Assembly (NCBI RefSeq): GCF_006874625.1 | Contig: NZ_CP030034.1 | Coordinates: 2,604,001-2,668,000 of the forward strand | Source: Bdellovibrio sp. NC01 | Lineage (GTDB): Bacteria > Bdellovibrionota > Bdellovibrionia > Bdellovibrionales > Bdellovibrionaceae | Length of the DNA stretch: 64,000 bases | Direction: 5' to 3' | Shown here: piece by piece, positions 15,787 to 24,110 of the stretch | Numbering within the stretch: the stretch's first letter is position 1 | Layout of the letters: each line of letters opens with the position of its first letter | The notes under the pieces: model-generated | Seen by the model: only the letters and a program-made list of their open reading frames with translations | Database searches by the model: none | Told to the model about the DNA's origin: nothing | Program-made: the position numbers and the translations under genes

Positions 15787-17130
15787 ATGGAAGATAACAA
15801 CCAAATCCTCGACGAGAAGCAAGATCAACAAGACTCTGTCCTAAGTTTGACGGATGAGTGGTCATCATTAACCCCTGAAGAGCGCCGCGAGAAGTTCAAA
15901 GAACTGCCCCGTACCGATGCTGAAGAGTTATTTCTTAATCTGAAGACCCATGACCAGGCCGAGCTTATTTCCGAAGCGTCTCACCTTGAGAAGCGCTCTT
16001 GGGTGCGTTTGCTTGCACCCGACGACGTGGCCGACTTGATTCAAGAAGTGGGTCTTGAAAGCAAAGACGAATTATTATCGCTCCTTGATCCGCAAACGAA
16101 ACGCGAAGTGATCGCCCTGTTGGCTTATGCCGAAGACGCAGCCGGTGGTTTGATGAGCACGCGTTTCGTGCGCCTTCGTCCCGACATGACAGTCGATGAA
16201 GCGATCAGCTATTTGCGTATTCAAGCGAAGACTCATGTTGAATCGATTTATTATGCTTACGTTTTGGATTCAGACCAAAAACTATTGGGCGTAATTTCAT
16301 TCCGCGAAGTGTTCTCCGCTGCACCGGGCACGAAGATCAACGATATCATGCACACTGAAATCATGAAGCTTCCGCCAGAGATGGACCAAGAGGAAATCGG
16401 TCGCATCTTTTCACAACATGATTTGATGGCCCTGCCCGTTGTTGATGAAGCCGGTATCATGAAAGGTATCGTTACATTCGACGACATCGCGCACGCGATT
16501 CAAGAAGAAGCCACAGAAGACATCCATAAACTGGGTGGTGTGGAAAGCTTGGATGCACCGTACATGAAAATCTCGATGATCGAGATGATCAAAAAGCGTG
16601 CGGGCTGGTTGTTGGTTCTTTTCTTGGGCGAGATGTTCACGGCAACAGCAATGGGCTACTTCCAAACAGAGATCGAACGCGCTGTCGTCTTGGCGTTGTT
16701 CATTCCATTAATTATCTCTTCTGGTGGTAACTCGGGTTCACAAGCATCGACATTGATTATTCGTGCGATGGCCTTGGGCGAGGTGCGCTTGCGTGACTGG
16801 TGGCGTGTTTTAGGTCGCGAGCTGCTTGCGGGTCTGGCACTGGGTGTGTGTTTGGGTCTTGTCGGTTTGTGCCGTATCTTGATCTGGCCAACGCGTGAAT
16901 CATTGTATGGTCCTCACTATGTGCTTGTCGCTGTGACTGTGATGTTGAGTTTGATTGGTATCGTTCTGTGGGGAACAATTTCAGGTTCGATGCTGCCATT
17001 CTTACTTAAGAAAGTAGGCTTTGACCCGGCCAGCGCTTCGGCTCCGGCAGTTGCGACTCTTGTGGACGTAACAGGTTTAATTATTTACTTCAGCGTTGCC
17101 AGCGTGATCTTACACGGCGTGCTTTTGTAA
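15787..17130 (+). CDS. mgtE: Magnesium transporter MgtE
   Basis: This 447-residue protein is a Mg2+ channel of the MgtE family. It has the cytosolic N-domain (about 20-130, with DDVADLIQEV), two CBS domains (about 135-255, with LMSTRFVRLRPDMTVDEA and DIMHTEIMKL) that gate the pore by sensing Mg2+, and five membrane helices. The pore signature is PLIISSGGNSGSQASTLIIRA. I start at ATG 15787, because the longer in-frame extension lies in the structured leader. Transcription seems to come from a sigma-28 type promoter, which is unusual for this gene and would tie magnesium uptake to motility or to the attack phase. Confidence 0.93.
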   Translation: MEDNNQILDEKQDQQDSVLSLTDEWSSLTPEERREKFKELPRTDAEELFLNLKTHDQAELISEASHLEKRSWVRLLAPDDVADLIQEVGLESKDELLSLLDPQTKREVIALLAYAEDAAGGLMSTRFVRLRPDMTVDEAISYLRIQAKTHVESIYYAYVLDSDQKLLGVISFREVFSAAPGTKINDIMHTEIMKLPPEMDQEEIGRIFSQHDLMALPVVDEAGIMKGIVTFDDIAHAIQEEATEDIHKLGGVESLDAPYMKISMIEMIKKRAGWLLVLFLGEMFTATAMGYFQTEIERAVVLALFIPLIISSGGNSGSQASTLIIRAMALGEVRLRDWWRVLGRELLAGLALGVCLGLVGLCRILIWPTRESLYGPHYVLVAVTVMLSLIGIVLWGTISGSMLPFLLKKVGFDPASASAPAVATLVDVTGLIIYFSVASVILHGVLL

Positions 17131-17158
17131 ACTGCCTTACAAATTTAAAAATAATGCG

Positions 17159-17190
17159 AAGGGCTCGGCTATACCGAGCCTTTCTTTTTT
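17159..17190 (+). terminator. Intrinsic terminator after mgtE
   Basis: A 10-bp stem (17159-17168 with 17174-17183) with loop CTATA is followed by a T-rich tract. Confidence 0.9.
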
Positions 17191-17252
17191 GAAACTTGCT
17201 CTCCCCTTCTGCGCCCTCTATTCCTGGTCTTCATTCACACTGAAAGGCCTGT

Positions 17253-17738
17253 ATGAAAAATTTAATTCTTTTCTGTGCTCTCGTTTTATCTGCAACAACA
17301 TCATTCGCTTATGAAATCAAAAGCAGCGACAAAGAGGCTGAAACAAACATCGCACGCGTTGTGCAGTTGTTTAATCTGGTGAATAAACCCCAATTAGTTG
17401 CAAACATCGTGGTCCGTGATAGTGGTGGCTCGACGGATCTTTCCCCGACTCAACAGGCCTTTTTCACTTTGTACGTGAAAGGTGAAATGTTCAGCACGGA
17501 CGCCGCCTTCGATTTAGGTCCGGTCTTTGCTGTGAAGTCTGCAAAACGCATTGACGGTGGGATTTATGAAACAGTGGTTGAACGCTATGACTACGACGCC
17601 AATAAATTTCACGACGTGACTTTGCGAATTGATGCCGTCAAAGCGATCCGAGCTATTCAGGCGGTCGACTGTGGTGGCGACTTCGATTGCCCCGCATCGA
17701 ATAATTTTGAAACGTCCATTTCAGTGACTGAAAAATAG
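17253..17738 (+). CDS. Exported protein of unknown function
   Basis: The 161-residue product has a classical signal peptide (ending TTSFAY, about residue 20) and a mixed alpha/beta mature domain with two cysteines close together (VDCGGDFDC), probably a disulfide. No family is recognised. It stands alone between the mgtE terminator and the next barrel gene. Its codon usage and style match neighbouring exported proteins, so I take it as a real periplasmic protein. Confidence 0.6.
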   Translation: MKNLILFCALVLSATTSFAYEIKSSDKEAETNIARVVQLFNLVNKPQLVANIVVRDSGGSTDLSPTQQAFFTLYVKGEMFSTDAAFDLGPVFAVKSAKRIDGGIYETVVERYDYDANKFHDVTLRIDAVKAIRAIQAVDCGGDFDCPASNNFETSISVTEK

Positions 17739-17858
17739 TCACTTTATTGAACTTAAGGACCAGTTTGTAATCCCTCGATAAAACAACATCTCATTTTCCT
17801 TTCAATACTGAAACCCGCTGGATAAAATTATCGCTGGGGCTGGTTTAAGGAGGATGAG

Positions 17859-18437
17859 ATGTTCAGAAATGTTAAGGCATTCGCAGCAACAGTATTGGTT
17901 ATGGGCATCGGTAGCATTTCTTCTGCGGCTTCATTTACCCTCACAAAAGGTGCGGGCTATCAGATTGAACCGATCTATGGTTACGAAACTGTGTTTCGTG
18001 ATTACCCAACGAACCATCTTACAACCCACATGATTTACGGTGCTCGTGTCAGCCTGGGCGTGGATTTGCTATCGGCAGAACTTGAATACACGAAATCATC
18101 CGATACCGAGGATTACTCCACAGCGCCAGAACAAATCAAGACTGACGATGAAAAGTTCAAATTAGGTATTCGTTCGACTTATCGTTTTAACAATTACTTT
18201 TTCATGACGGGCCGTGCAGGTGCTCAGGCGACAAAAGAAACTCGTACTGAAACTTCGGGTGGCGTGACTACCTCAGAAGAACAACCGATCAAATACAATC
18301 CCTATGCCGGAGCTTCTGCTGGGGTTCGTTTTGGTCCCATCTCGATCAACCTCAACTCCACTGTCGTGTTCCGCGATGGTTCTGATATGTCCAAAAACGA
18401 TTATCAAAACACGTTCTCTGTGGGTATCGGCTACTAG
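17859..18437 (+). CDS. Outer-membrane beta-barrel protein
   Basis: This 192-residue protein begins with a signal peptide (ending SSAASF) behind a strong AAGGAGG site. The mature part alternates hydrophobic and polar residues over about eight strands, with charged loops rich in Thr, Glu and Asp, and ends in FSVGIGY, the terminal aromatic of barrels. It resembles small OmpW/OmpX-like porins only in general form. The upstream gap contains GATAAAATTATC, which may hold a -10 element. No transport function can be assigned. Confidence 0.7.
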   Translation: MFRNVKAFAATVLVMGIGSISSAASFTLTKGAGYQIEPIYGYETVFRDYPTNHLTTHMIYGARVSLGVDLLSAELEYTKSSDTEDYSTAPEQIKTDDEKFKLGIRSTYRFNNYFFMTGRAGAQATKETRTETSGGVTTSEEQPIKYNPYAGASAGVRFGPISINLNSTVVFRDGSDMSKNDYQNTFSVGIGY

Positions 18438-18509
18438 GACGGTCTATTCTTTCGTCTTATAGACTTCCTGTAACGTGACAGCTCCTTAACAACAGGCCAA
18501 TCTCGGAAA

Positions 18510-19172
18510 ATGTTTTTTGAATCTTTCCTGAATTATGAAAAGCGTTTCCGCCCCGTCACATTTTTACTTATGGCGATCTTGCTATGTTATGCCGTGTGGT
18601 TGTCTTTTGCGATTGAAAGCACGGCAGATTCGCGCTTCGATTCGCTGCAACTGGCAGAGGAACTGCGCCACTCTTCTCGCGATCTTACAAAAAATGCTCG
18701 CGCTTATGTCGTCACTGGCGACATTCGTTATTACGATGACTACAAAAAAGTTTTGGCCACGCGTGACGGCAAGGTGGCTCGTCCCGATGGCAGAACTATT
18801 CCTTTGCAGACATTGATCAAAAATTCTGGCGTCACAAATAACGAGCTTGCGCTTCTCACAGAGGCACAAAAGTTATCGGACCAACTGAGTGCCGTTGAAT
18901 TTACTTCGATGAACTTGGTGAAAGATAATCCTGGCCCAGCCTCAAGAGATGCGGCGACCAGAACCCTGTATGGTGTCGGCTATTCTCGTACGACGGAAGA
19001 AATTGTTTCGCCGATTGTGAATCTTGAAAACTCCATCAACATTCGTACGAAAGAGGAAATTGGAAAATCCAGCTTCCTCTTACGCACAGTTTTAGTTCTC
19101 GTTCTCGGCTTGCTGGCTCTTCTTAAGTTCGCAAGCTATGCCCTTCACAATAAAAGTAAAAACCAATTATAA
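18510..19172 (+). CDS. Orphan membrane-bound four-helix sensor domain
   Basis: This 220-residue protein has a transmembrane helix (about 17-36), a periplasmic helical region (37-190) and a second transmembrane helix (about 193-212), and then stops. The region LTKNARAYVVTGDIRYYDDY is the pattern seen in the ligand-binding four-helix bundles of chemoreceptors and some histidine kinases. There is no HAMP, kinase or methyl-accepting domain. It may pair with another receptor, or be a remnant. The start has no strong ribosome site. Its stop overlaps that of the converging dehydrogenase in TTATAA (19167-19172). Confidence 0.65.
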   Translation: MFFESFLNYEKRFRPVTFLLMAILLCYAVWLSFAIESTADSRFDSLQLAEELRHSSRDLTKNARAYVVTGDIRYYDDYKKVLATRDGKVARPDGRTIPLQTLIKNSGVTNNELALLTEAQKLSDQLSAVEFTSMNLVKDNPGPASRDAATRTLYGVGYSRTTEEIVSPIVNLENSINIRTKEEIGKSSFLLRTVLVLVLGLLALLKFASYALHNKSKNQL

Positions 19173-19943
19173 AGACGGTGTTCTGCCACCATCGACAGGG
19201 ACGTTGATACCTGTGATGTAAGAAGCCGCGGGACTTGCTAAGAATGCAATCGCTTCCGCAGCTTCGTTGGGCTCACCCACACGACCCATTGGAATTGCAC
19301 CAGCGAATTTTGCTTCCGCTTCCTCTGCAGAGATATTTTGTTTCTGGGCACTGGCATCGCGAATGCTTTCAAAACGTCCCGTGCGAATATAACCCGGCAA
19401 CATGTTGTTCACCGTAATACCGAATGGTGCAAGTTCCCCGGCCATTGTTTTTGCCCAGTTACCCATGGCGCCGCGAACCGTATTTGAAACACCCAAACCT
19501 GGAATCGGAGTTTTCACCGAGGTCGAAATGATATTGATAATGCGCCCGTATTTCGCAGCTTTCATCGACGGCACACAGGTTTGCATCAACAAATGACTTG
19601 CGATCAAGTGCGCATCCAACGGATTTTTAAACTCGCTGATAGAAGCTTCTAACAACGGACCGCCTTTAGGGCCGCCGGAGTTATTCACTAAAATAGTTGG
19701 CTTTTCATTCGCGATCGCAGGCAATACTTTTTGCAGTTCTTCGGTGTTACCAAGATCGACCACGAAATATTTGTGGCCTTGGCCTTTAAGCTCCGTCATT
19801 AACTGTTTTAATTTTTCTTCGTTACGCGCAAGAGCCACGATGCGCGCGCCTCGCTCTGCCATAAGCACGGCAGTCGCTTGTCCCATGCCTTGAGATGCGC
19901 CACATACCACTGCTGTTTTTCCAGTTAAATCCCATGAGTGCAT
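19167..19943 (-). CDS. Short-chain dehydrogenase/reductase
   Basis: This 258-residue enzyme is a classical SDR. The cofactor motif is CGASQGMGQATA near residue 18; NNSGG follows beta-4. The active-site region has Ser in IISTSVKTPIPGLGVSN, where the usual Tyr-x-x-x-Lys is replaced: GVSNTVRGAMGNWAK has no Tyr at the expected place, though the Lys of WAK follows. The C-terminal ASYITGINVPVDGGRTPSL is typical. It resembles FabG-type reductases, but the absent YxxxK makes the activity uncertain. I start at ATG 19943 behind GGAGA rather than at the TTG four codons upstream. Confidence 0.85.
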   Translation of the reverse strand: MHSWDLTGKTAVVCGASQGMGQATAVLMAERGARIVALARNEEKLKQLMTELKGQGHKYFVVDLGNTEELQKVLPAIANEKPTILVNNSGGPKGGPLLEASISEFKNPLDAHLIASHLLMQTCVPSMKAAKYGRIINIISTSVKTPIPGLGVSNTVRGAMGNWAKTMAGELAPFGITVNNMLPGYIRTGRFESIRDASAQKQNISAEEAEAKFAGAIPMGRVGEPNEAAEAIAFLASPAASYITGINVPVDGGRTPSL

Positions 19944-19961
19944 AACATTCTCCAAAATAAA

Positions 19962-19990
19962 AAAGACCGTCTTGCGACGGCCTTTTTTTT
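19962..19990 (-). terminator. Intrinsic terminator of the protease-PilZ gene
   Basis: GACCGTC/GACGGCC arms (19962-19971 with 19976-19985) form a stem with a four-base loop, with T-runs on both strands. It lies just past the end of the minus-strand protease gene. Confidence 0.85.
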
Positions 19991-20021
19991 ACTTTGTAAA
20001 GATGCCTTCGCATCTAGAATG

Positions 20022-21911
20022 TTATGACTTAACTAGGTTCTGTGTCCATTGTTGGATCATAGCCAGAGTTCCTTGACGAGCATTGGCAAATTGGACGCCG
20101 TACGCTTGGTTTTGCTCGCTCCACACCACTTGACCTTGAACTTCGATCATCTCGTGTCCATCTGGGCTTGTGATGCGCATTGTGATGATGCCGCCTTTTT
20201 CCAACGCTTCTTCCGTGTTGAAAGACAGACCCCCTTGAGAGATCGTGTTCATAGATCCCACAAGCTCTTTATCACCAACCATCACACGGATTTGCGAACT
20301 CATACGGAAGCGCTCATGCTTACGTTGATGTTTCGGATCACGACGACGAAGGACAAACCATACAGCTAATGGTAAAGCCATTAAGCCCACCATCACACCT
20401 GCCATCGGTGTTGGACCTTGTCCATTACCCGGGCCATTGTGAATTGCTGTGGAGACCAAACCACAACCACCGGCACTTCCACCAGAATCACTTGCGACAC
20501 CACGAAGTTGTGCTTTGTATTCCGGTTGATAAGAAGACACGGTTGCAACGGCATTTTTTGCATCGACAATCAACGCGTTCGCATTAATACGACCGCTTGT
20601 TGAAACTAAACCGTTATATGAACTGCGCACATCGACACTGTTCATCACGGCTTGTTTGAGCTGATAACCTGTCATGTTCGGCGCTTCACGTAAAGCCATC
20701 GCTGCCATACCGGCAACAAATGGTGCCGCCATACTTGTTCCATCCATATAACCATAAACGTCGCCAGGCAAAGTACTAAAGATACGCTCGCCCGGACTTG
20801 CAACGTGAACAAGGTTTGCACCGTAATTCGAAAAGTTTGAAAGAGTATCGTACTGTGAAGCCGAAGCCACTGCGATGTTACTTGGAACATCGTAGTTCGC
20901 GGGATACATCGGATAATCGCTTGAATCGTTATTCGTATGATAATTGCCAGCCGCTGTCACAATCAGTACTTGTTGATCGTAAGCGTAAGCCAAAGCCTCA
21001 TGCAATGAACGCGAATAGTTCGGTCCACCCCATGAGTTATTAATCACTTTTGCGCCGTTATTAACAGCGTAATAAATCGCATTGATCGCTGCCGCTGTCG
21101 TTCCTGAACCGTTTGCATCCAAGAATTTCAAAGGCATGATTTGAATTGGCGATTCCTGCAAAGGACGCGCAAACATATTCTGCGCAACACCCGCAATAAT
21201 ACCCGCGACGTGAGTACCGTGATCGTCATCATCCAAAAAGTTATTCGTGTTTGAAATAAAGTTCCAACCACTGACGTCATCGACATAACCGTTTTGGTCA
21301 TCATCCACGCCCGCTGTTCCGTTGTACTCGCGAGTGTTCACCCACAAGGCACCCGAACCACCATTGGCGACTGATTTAAAGAAAGTATGATTTTTATCAA
21401 GACCGGTATCAACGACTGCGACCACAACTTTATTTGTCGGACTTACAGGTGTGATTTGCGACCATGTCGAAGTCACGCCCACATTGATCGGAGCTTGGTG
21501 ATAGAGGTTGTCGTTTTGAGCAATATTGTTAGTGAGCACTTCATTATACGTGTACGAACTTTGGTAAACGTATAGCTGCGCATTATTCGAAGAACTTGCG
21601 TCATCAACTTTAGTGAAGATGTAGTTCGGCTCTACGAACTCAACATCTGGGTCATTTTTGATGTCTTCAAGATTCTGAGCCTCGCCCGCCTGAGCTTTTA
21701 ATGAAATATGGTACATGCCCATGCCGGCAAAAGCCTTCTGAACACTCGCCGATTTCATCGCAAGCTTGGTGCGCACCTTGGCAACGCTCGAACTTGATGA
21801 TGTTGATTTGTACTTTACGATGAATTCACCTGGAACGGCCTGCGCGCTCTGCGCCAATGAAGACGCAGGAGCTGTAATAGAGAATATAAGACCTATTAGA
21901 AACCGTTTCAC
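20022..21911 (-). CDS. Subtilisin-like protease fused to cytoplasmic PilZ domain
   Basis: This 629-residue protein joins three parts. A signal peptide (to SLAQ, residue 21) is followed by an I9-type propeptide (27-100, ending VEFVEPNYIF). The S8 protease domain (about 160-450) has Asp168 in VVDTGLD, His231 in HGTHVAG, an oxyanion Asn in NNSWGG (about 292) and Ser393 in DGTSMAAP. Then a Gly-rich linker (GGSAGGCGLV), a membrane helix (503-521) and RRR lead to a C-terminal PilZ-like domain (530-629). PilZ has RxxxR (Arg530, Arg534), but TISQGG replaces the usual D/N-x-S-x-x-G. Topology puts the protease outside and PilZ inside. GTG start with a GGAGAA site. Confidence 0.85.
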   Translation of the reverse strand: MKRFLIGLIFSITAPASSLAQSAQAVPGEFIVKYKSTSSSSSVAKVRTKLAMKSASVQKAFAGMGMYHISLKAQAGEAQNLEDIKNDPDVEFVEPNYIFTKVDDASSSNNAQLYVYQSSYTYNEVLTNNIAQNDNLYHQAPINVGVTSTWSQITPVSPTNKVVVAVVDTGLDKNHTFFKSVANGGSGALWVNTREYNGTAGVDDDQNGYVDDVSGWNFISNTNNFLDDDDHGTHVAGIIAGVAQNMFARPLQESPIQIMPLKFLDANGSGTTAAAINAIYYAVNNGAKVINNSWGGPNYSRSLHEALAYAYDQQVLIVTAAGNYHTNNDSSDYPMYPANYDVPSNIAVASASQYDTLSNFSNYGANLVHVASPGERIFSTLPGDVYGYMDGTSMAAPFVAGMAAMALREAPNMTGYQLKQAVMNSVDVRSSYNGLVSTSGRINANALIVDAKNAVATVSSYQPEYKAQLRGVASDSGGSAGGCGLVSTAIHNGPGNGQGPTPMAGVMVGLMALPLAVWFVLRRRDPKHQRKHERFRMSSQIRVMVGDKELVGSMNTISQGGLSFNTEEALEKGGIITMRITSPDGHEMIEVQGQVVWSEQNQAYGVQFANARQGTLAMIQQWTQNLVKS

Positions 21912-22064
21912 GGGTTCTCCTTTGATGACTATGTCTTTTCGGATACAAATAGAAGGGGGTTGAGGGGAAAAAGCGCCTCATTTTAAGACGACAATGCCTT
22001 GATGGCTTACCGTGAAACTGATATTTTTTAATAACGAAATGCCCCACAACTAGGACATCTAAGT

Positions 22065-22670
22065 ATGAAACAGCTTCAGAAAATTTTCTTGCAAGGTCTT
22101 GTCACTTTCCTACCCGTCGCTTTAACGATTTATATCATCTATGCGGGTATCTCTATCGTCGACAGTCTCCTTGGAGATTCACTTCGCCTGATTATGCCGG
22201 TGTATATCCCTGGTCTAGGCTTCCTGCTTACAATTTTGCTTATCTTCCTTCTGGGCTTCTTGCTGAACAGCTTGGTGGCGGCGGGTGCTTTCCATAAACT
22301 TGAGCATCAACTTATGAAGGTTCCTTTCATTAAGGCGATCTATGGACCTCTTCGCGACTTGATGAACTTGTTTTCTAAAGGTGGTGGCGCAGGTCACGCG
22401 ATGCAAACGGTTGTTTTCGTCGATATGGGCGAAACTGGTGTGCGCGCCTTGGGTCTTGTGACTCGTGAAAACTTCAAAGACATTCCTGCGATTGAAGCCA
22501 ATGCGGGCGATCGTATCGCAGTTTATATTCCTATGAGCTATGGTCTGGGCGGATTTACTTTGATGGTTCCCCGCTCTAAAATTACTCCGTTAGATATGCC
22601 AATTGAAAAAGCGATGAGTCTAGCCATCACAGGCTGGGTCAAAGCTGAAAAGAACGACGAGGTTCCGTAA
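22065..22670 (+). CDS. DUF502 family membrane protein
   Basis: The 201-residue product matches the DUF502 family: two transmembrane helices (about 10-32 and 45-72) joined by a short loop with IPGLGFLLTILLIFLLGFL, then a soluble beta-rich domain with the family segments KAIYGPLRDLMN and TVVFVDMGETGVRALGLVTR. Members are conserved inner-membrane proteins of unknown function. It heads a tight three-gene operon: the next start follows its stop directly, and the third gene comes 9 bases later. Confidence 0.85.
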   Translation: MKQLQKIFLQGLVTFLPVALTIYIIYAGISIVDSLLGDSLRLIMPVYIPGLGFLLTILLIFLLGFLLNSLVAAGAFHKLEHQLMKVPFIKAIYGPLRDLMNLFSKGGGAGHAMQTVVFVDMGETGVRALGLVTRENFKDIPAIEANAGDRIAVYIPMSYGLGGFTLMVPRSKITPLDMPIEKAMSLAITGWVKAEKNDEVP

Positions 22671-24101
22671 ATGCCAGATTCCGCGCAAATGAATATTGAA
22701 TGCAATACTGATACGACATTAGGTAAAGCTCTTCGCATCAATCAGGATCTTTCGCGTTACGGTGCTTTCGCAGAAATCGGTGCCGGTCAAGAAGTAGCTC
22801 GTCACTTCTTCCAAGCTGGCAAAGCTTCACAAACTATCGCAAAAACTATTTCTGCTTACGATATGATCGTAAGCGATGATATTTACGGTCGCGAAGCCAA
22901 CGGTCGTTACGTGTGTGAATCACGCGTGCTCAAAATGTTGACTCACGAATATCGTCTGTTGGAAGAGCGTTTGACTTCACATCGCGGGAAACAATCGCGT
23001 TTCTTCTCTTTCGCCAACACAGTGGCGACAGCTTCAACCGGTGGTTCAAAACAATCGCATGGTTGGATGGGTGTGCGCTTCCAAAAAGAACCGGGTGCTC
23101 CTCACAATGATATTATCTTGCATGTGCGCATGTTGGATCGCTATCGCCTGCAACAACAAGAAGCTTTGGGCATCTTGGGTGTGAATCTTTTGAACTGCGC
23201 TTTCTATCACTCGGATACGGCTGAAGATTTCATTTCTTATTTGGTTGAAAATTTAAAAGACGGCCAAGTCGTGATCGACGTGATCAAATTCAACGGCCCG
23301 GATTTAAAACACTTTGATGCCCGTTTGATGAATTTGGAATTGGTGCGCAAAGGTTTGGCGGAAGCGATTCTGTTTTCACCGCAAAATGAAATCTTAAATG
23401 TGTCTGATGCTATTTACGGCAAGTCTTTGCTGATCCAACGTGGCACATTCCGTCCGTTGACGATCACGCACTTGGATGTTTTGCAAAAAGGACTTGTGCA
23501 AAGCCGCGAAGACATCATGCAAAGCGAAGGCAAAGAAATCCCTGTGCTTCCGATGATGGAAATCACGATGCAGAATTTGCAAGCCGATGGTCACATCAAC
23601 GAGCGCGATTTCTTAGATCGCATCGAAACGATCACCAGCCTTGGCTTTCACGTTTTAATTTCTAATTTCACTTTGTTCTATTCATTGAAACGTTTTATTC
23701 GCAGATACAACCCGCATTTCTTGGCGTTGGTTGTTGCGGCTTCTTCTTTGGATAAGTTGTTTAAAGAAGAACACTACAGCGATCTTGAAGGTGGCCTTCT
23801 GGAAGGCCTTGGCAAATTGCTCGAACAAAAAACGAAACTTTACGTTTATCCACACAAAACACCGATGTTGTGTATGACTTCGAAAAGTTTCTTCCCGGTT
23901 CCACACTTGCGCCATATTTATTCGTATTTTACCGAGAATAAACAAATCGTCGACATCTCTGGTTGCGACGAAGCGGACGAATATCTGCACTCTAATGACG
24001 TGATGGATTTGCTCGAAAACGGTGATGCGAAATGGGAATCATTGGTTCCACCAAAAGTTCGCGATTTGATTAAAAGTAAAAAGCTTTTTGGCTTGAAGTA
24101 A
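22671..24101 (+). CDS. Conserved cytosolic protein, often mislabelled TonB receptor or nicotinate adenylyltransferase
   Basis: This 476-residue protein has no signal peptide or membrane segment. It belongs to a widespread family recalled from many genomes by the segments INQDLSRYGAFAEIGAGQEV, ISAYDMIVSDDIYG, WMGVRFQ, and DIILHVRMLD followed by QQEALGILGVNLL. Databases give these proteins misleading names such as TonB-dependent receptor or nicotinate-nucleotide adenylyltransferase, but neither a plug/barrel nor an HxGH motif is present. The length is usual. It sits between DUF502 and an LtaS-like gene without spacing, so a role near the envelope is possible. Function unknown. Confidence 0.75.
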   Translation: MPDSAQMNIECNTDTTLGKALRINQDLSRYGAFAEIGAGQEVARHFFQAGKASQTIAKTISAYDMIVSDDIYGREANGRYVCESRVLKMLTHEYRLLEERLTSHRGKQSRFFSFANTVATASTGGSKQSHGWMGVRFQKEPGAPHNDIILHVRMLDRYRLQQQEALGILGVNLLNCAFYHSDTAEDFISYLVENLKDGQVVIDVIKFNGPDLKHFDARLMNLELVRKGLAEAILFSPQNEILNVSDAIYGKSLLIQRGTFRPLTITHLDVLQKGLVQSREDIMQSEGKEIPVLPMMEITMQNLQADGHINERDFLDRIETITSLGFHVLISNFTLFYSLKRFIRRYNPHFLALVVAASSLDKLFKEEHYSDLEGGLLEGLGKLLEQKTKLYVYPHKTPMLCMTSKSFFPVPHLRHIYSYFTENKQIVDISGCDEADEYLHSNDVMDLLENGDAKWESLVPPKVRDLIKSKKLFGLK

Positions 24102-24110
24102 GAAGGTTCC

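Noticed and set aside
22671-24101. TonB-dependent receptor or nicotinate-nucleotide adenylyltransferase
   Set aside because: There is no signal peptide, plug, barrel or HxGH motif; these are inherited database names for this family.
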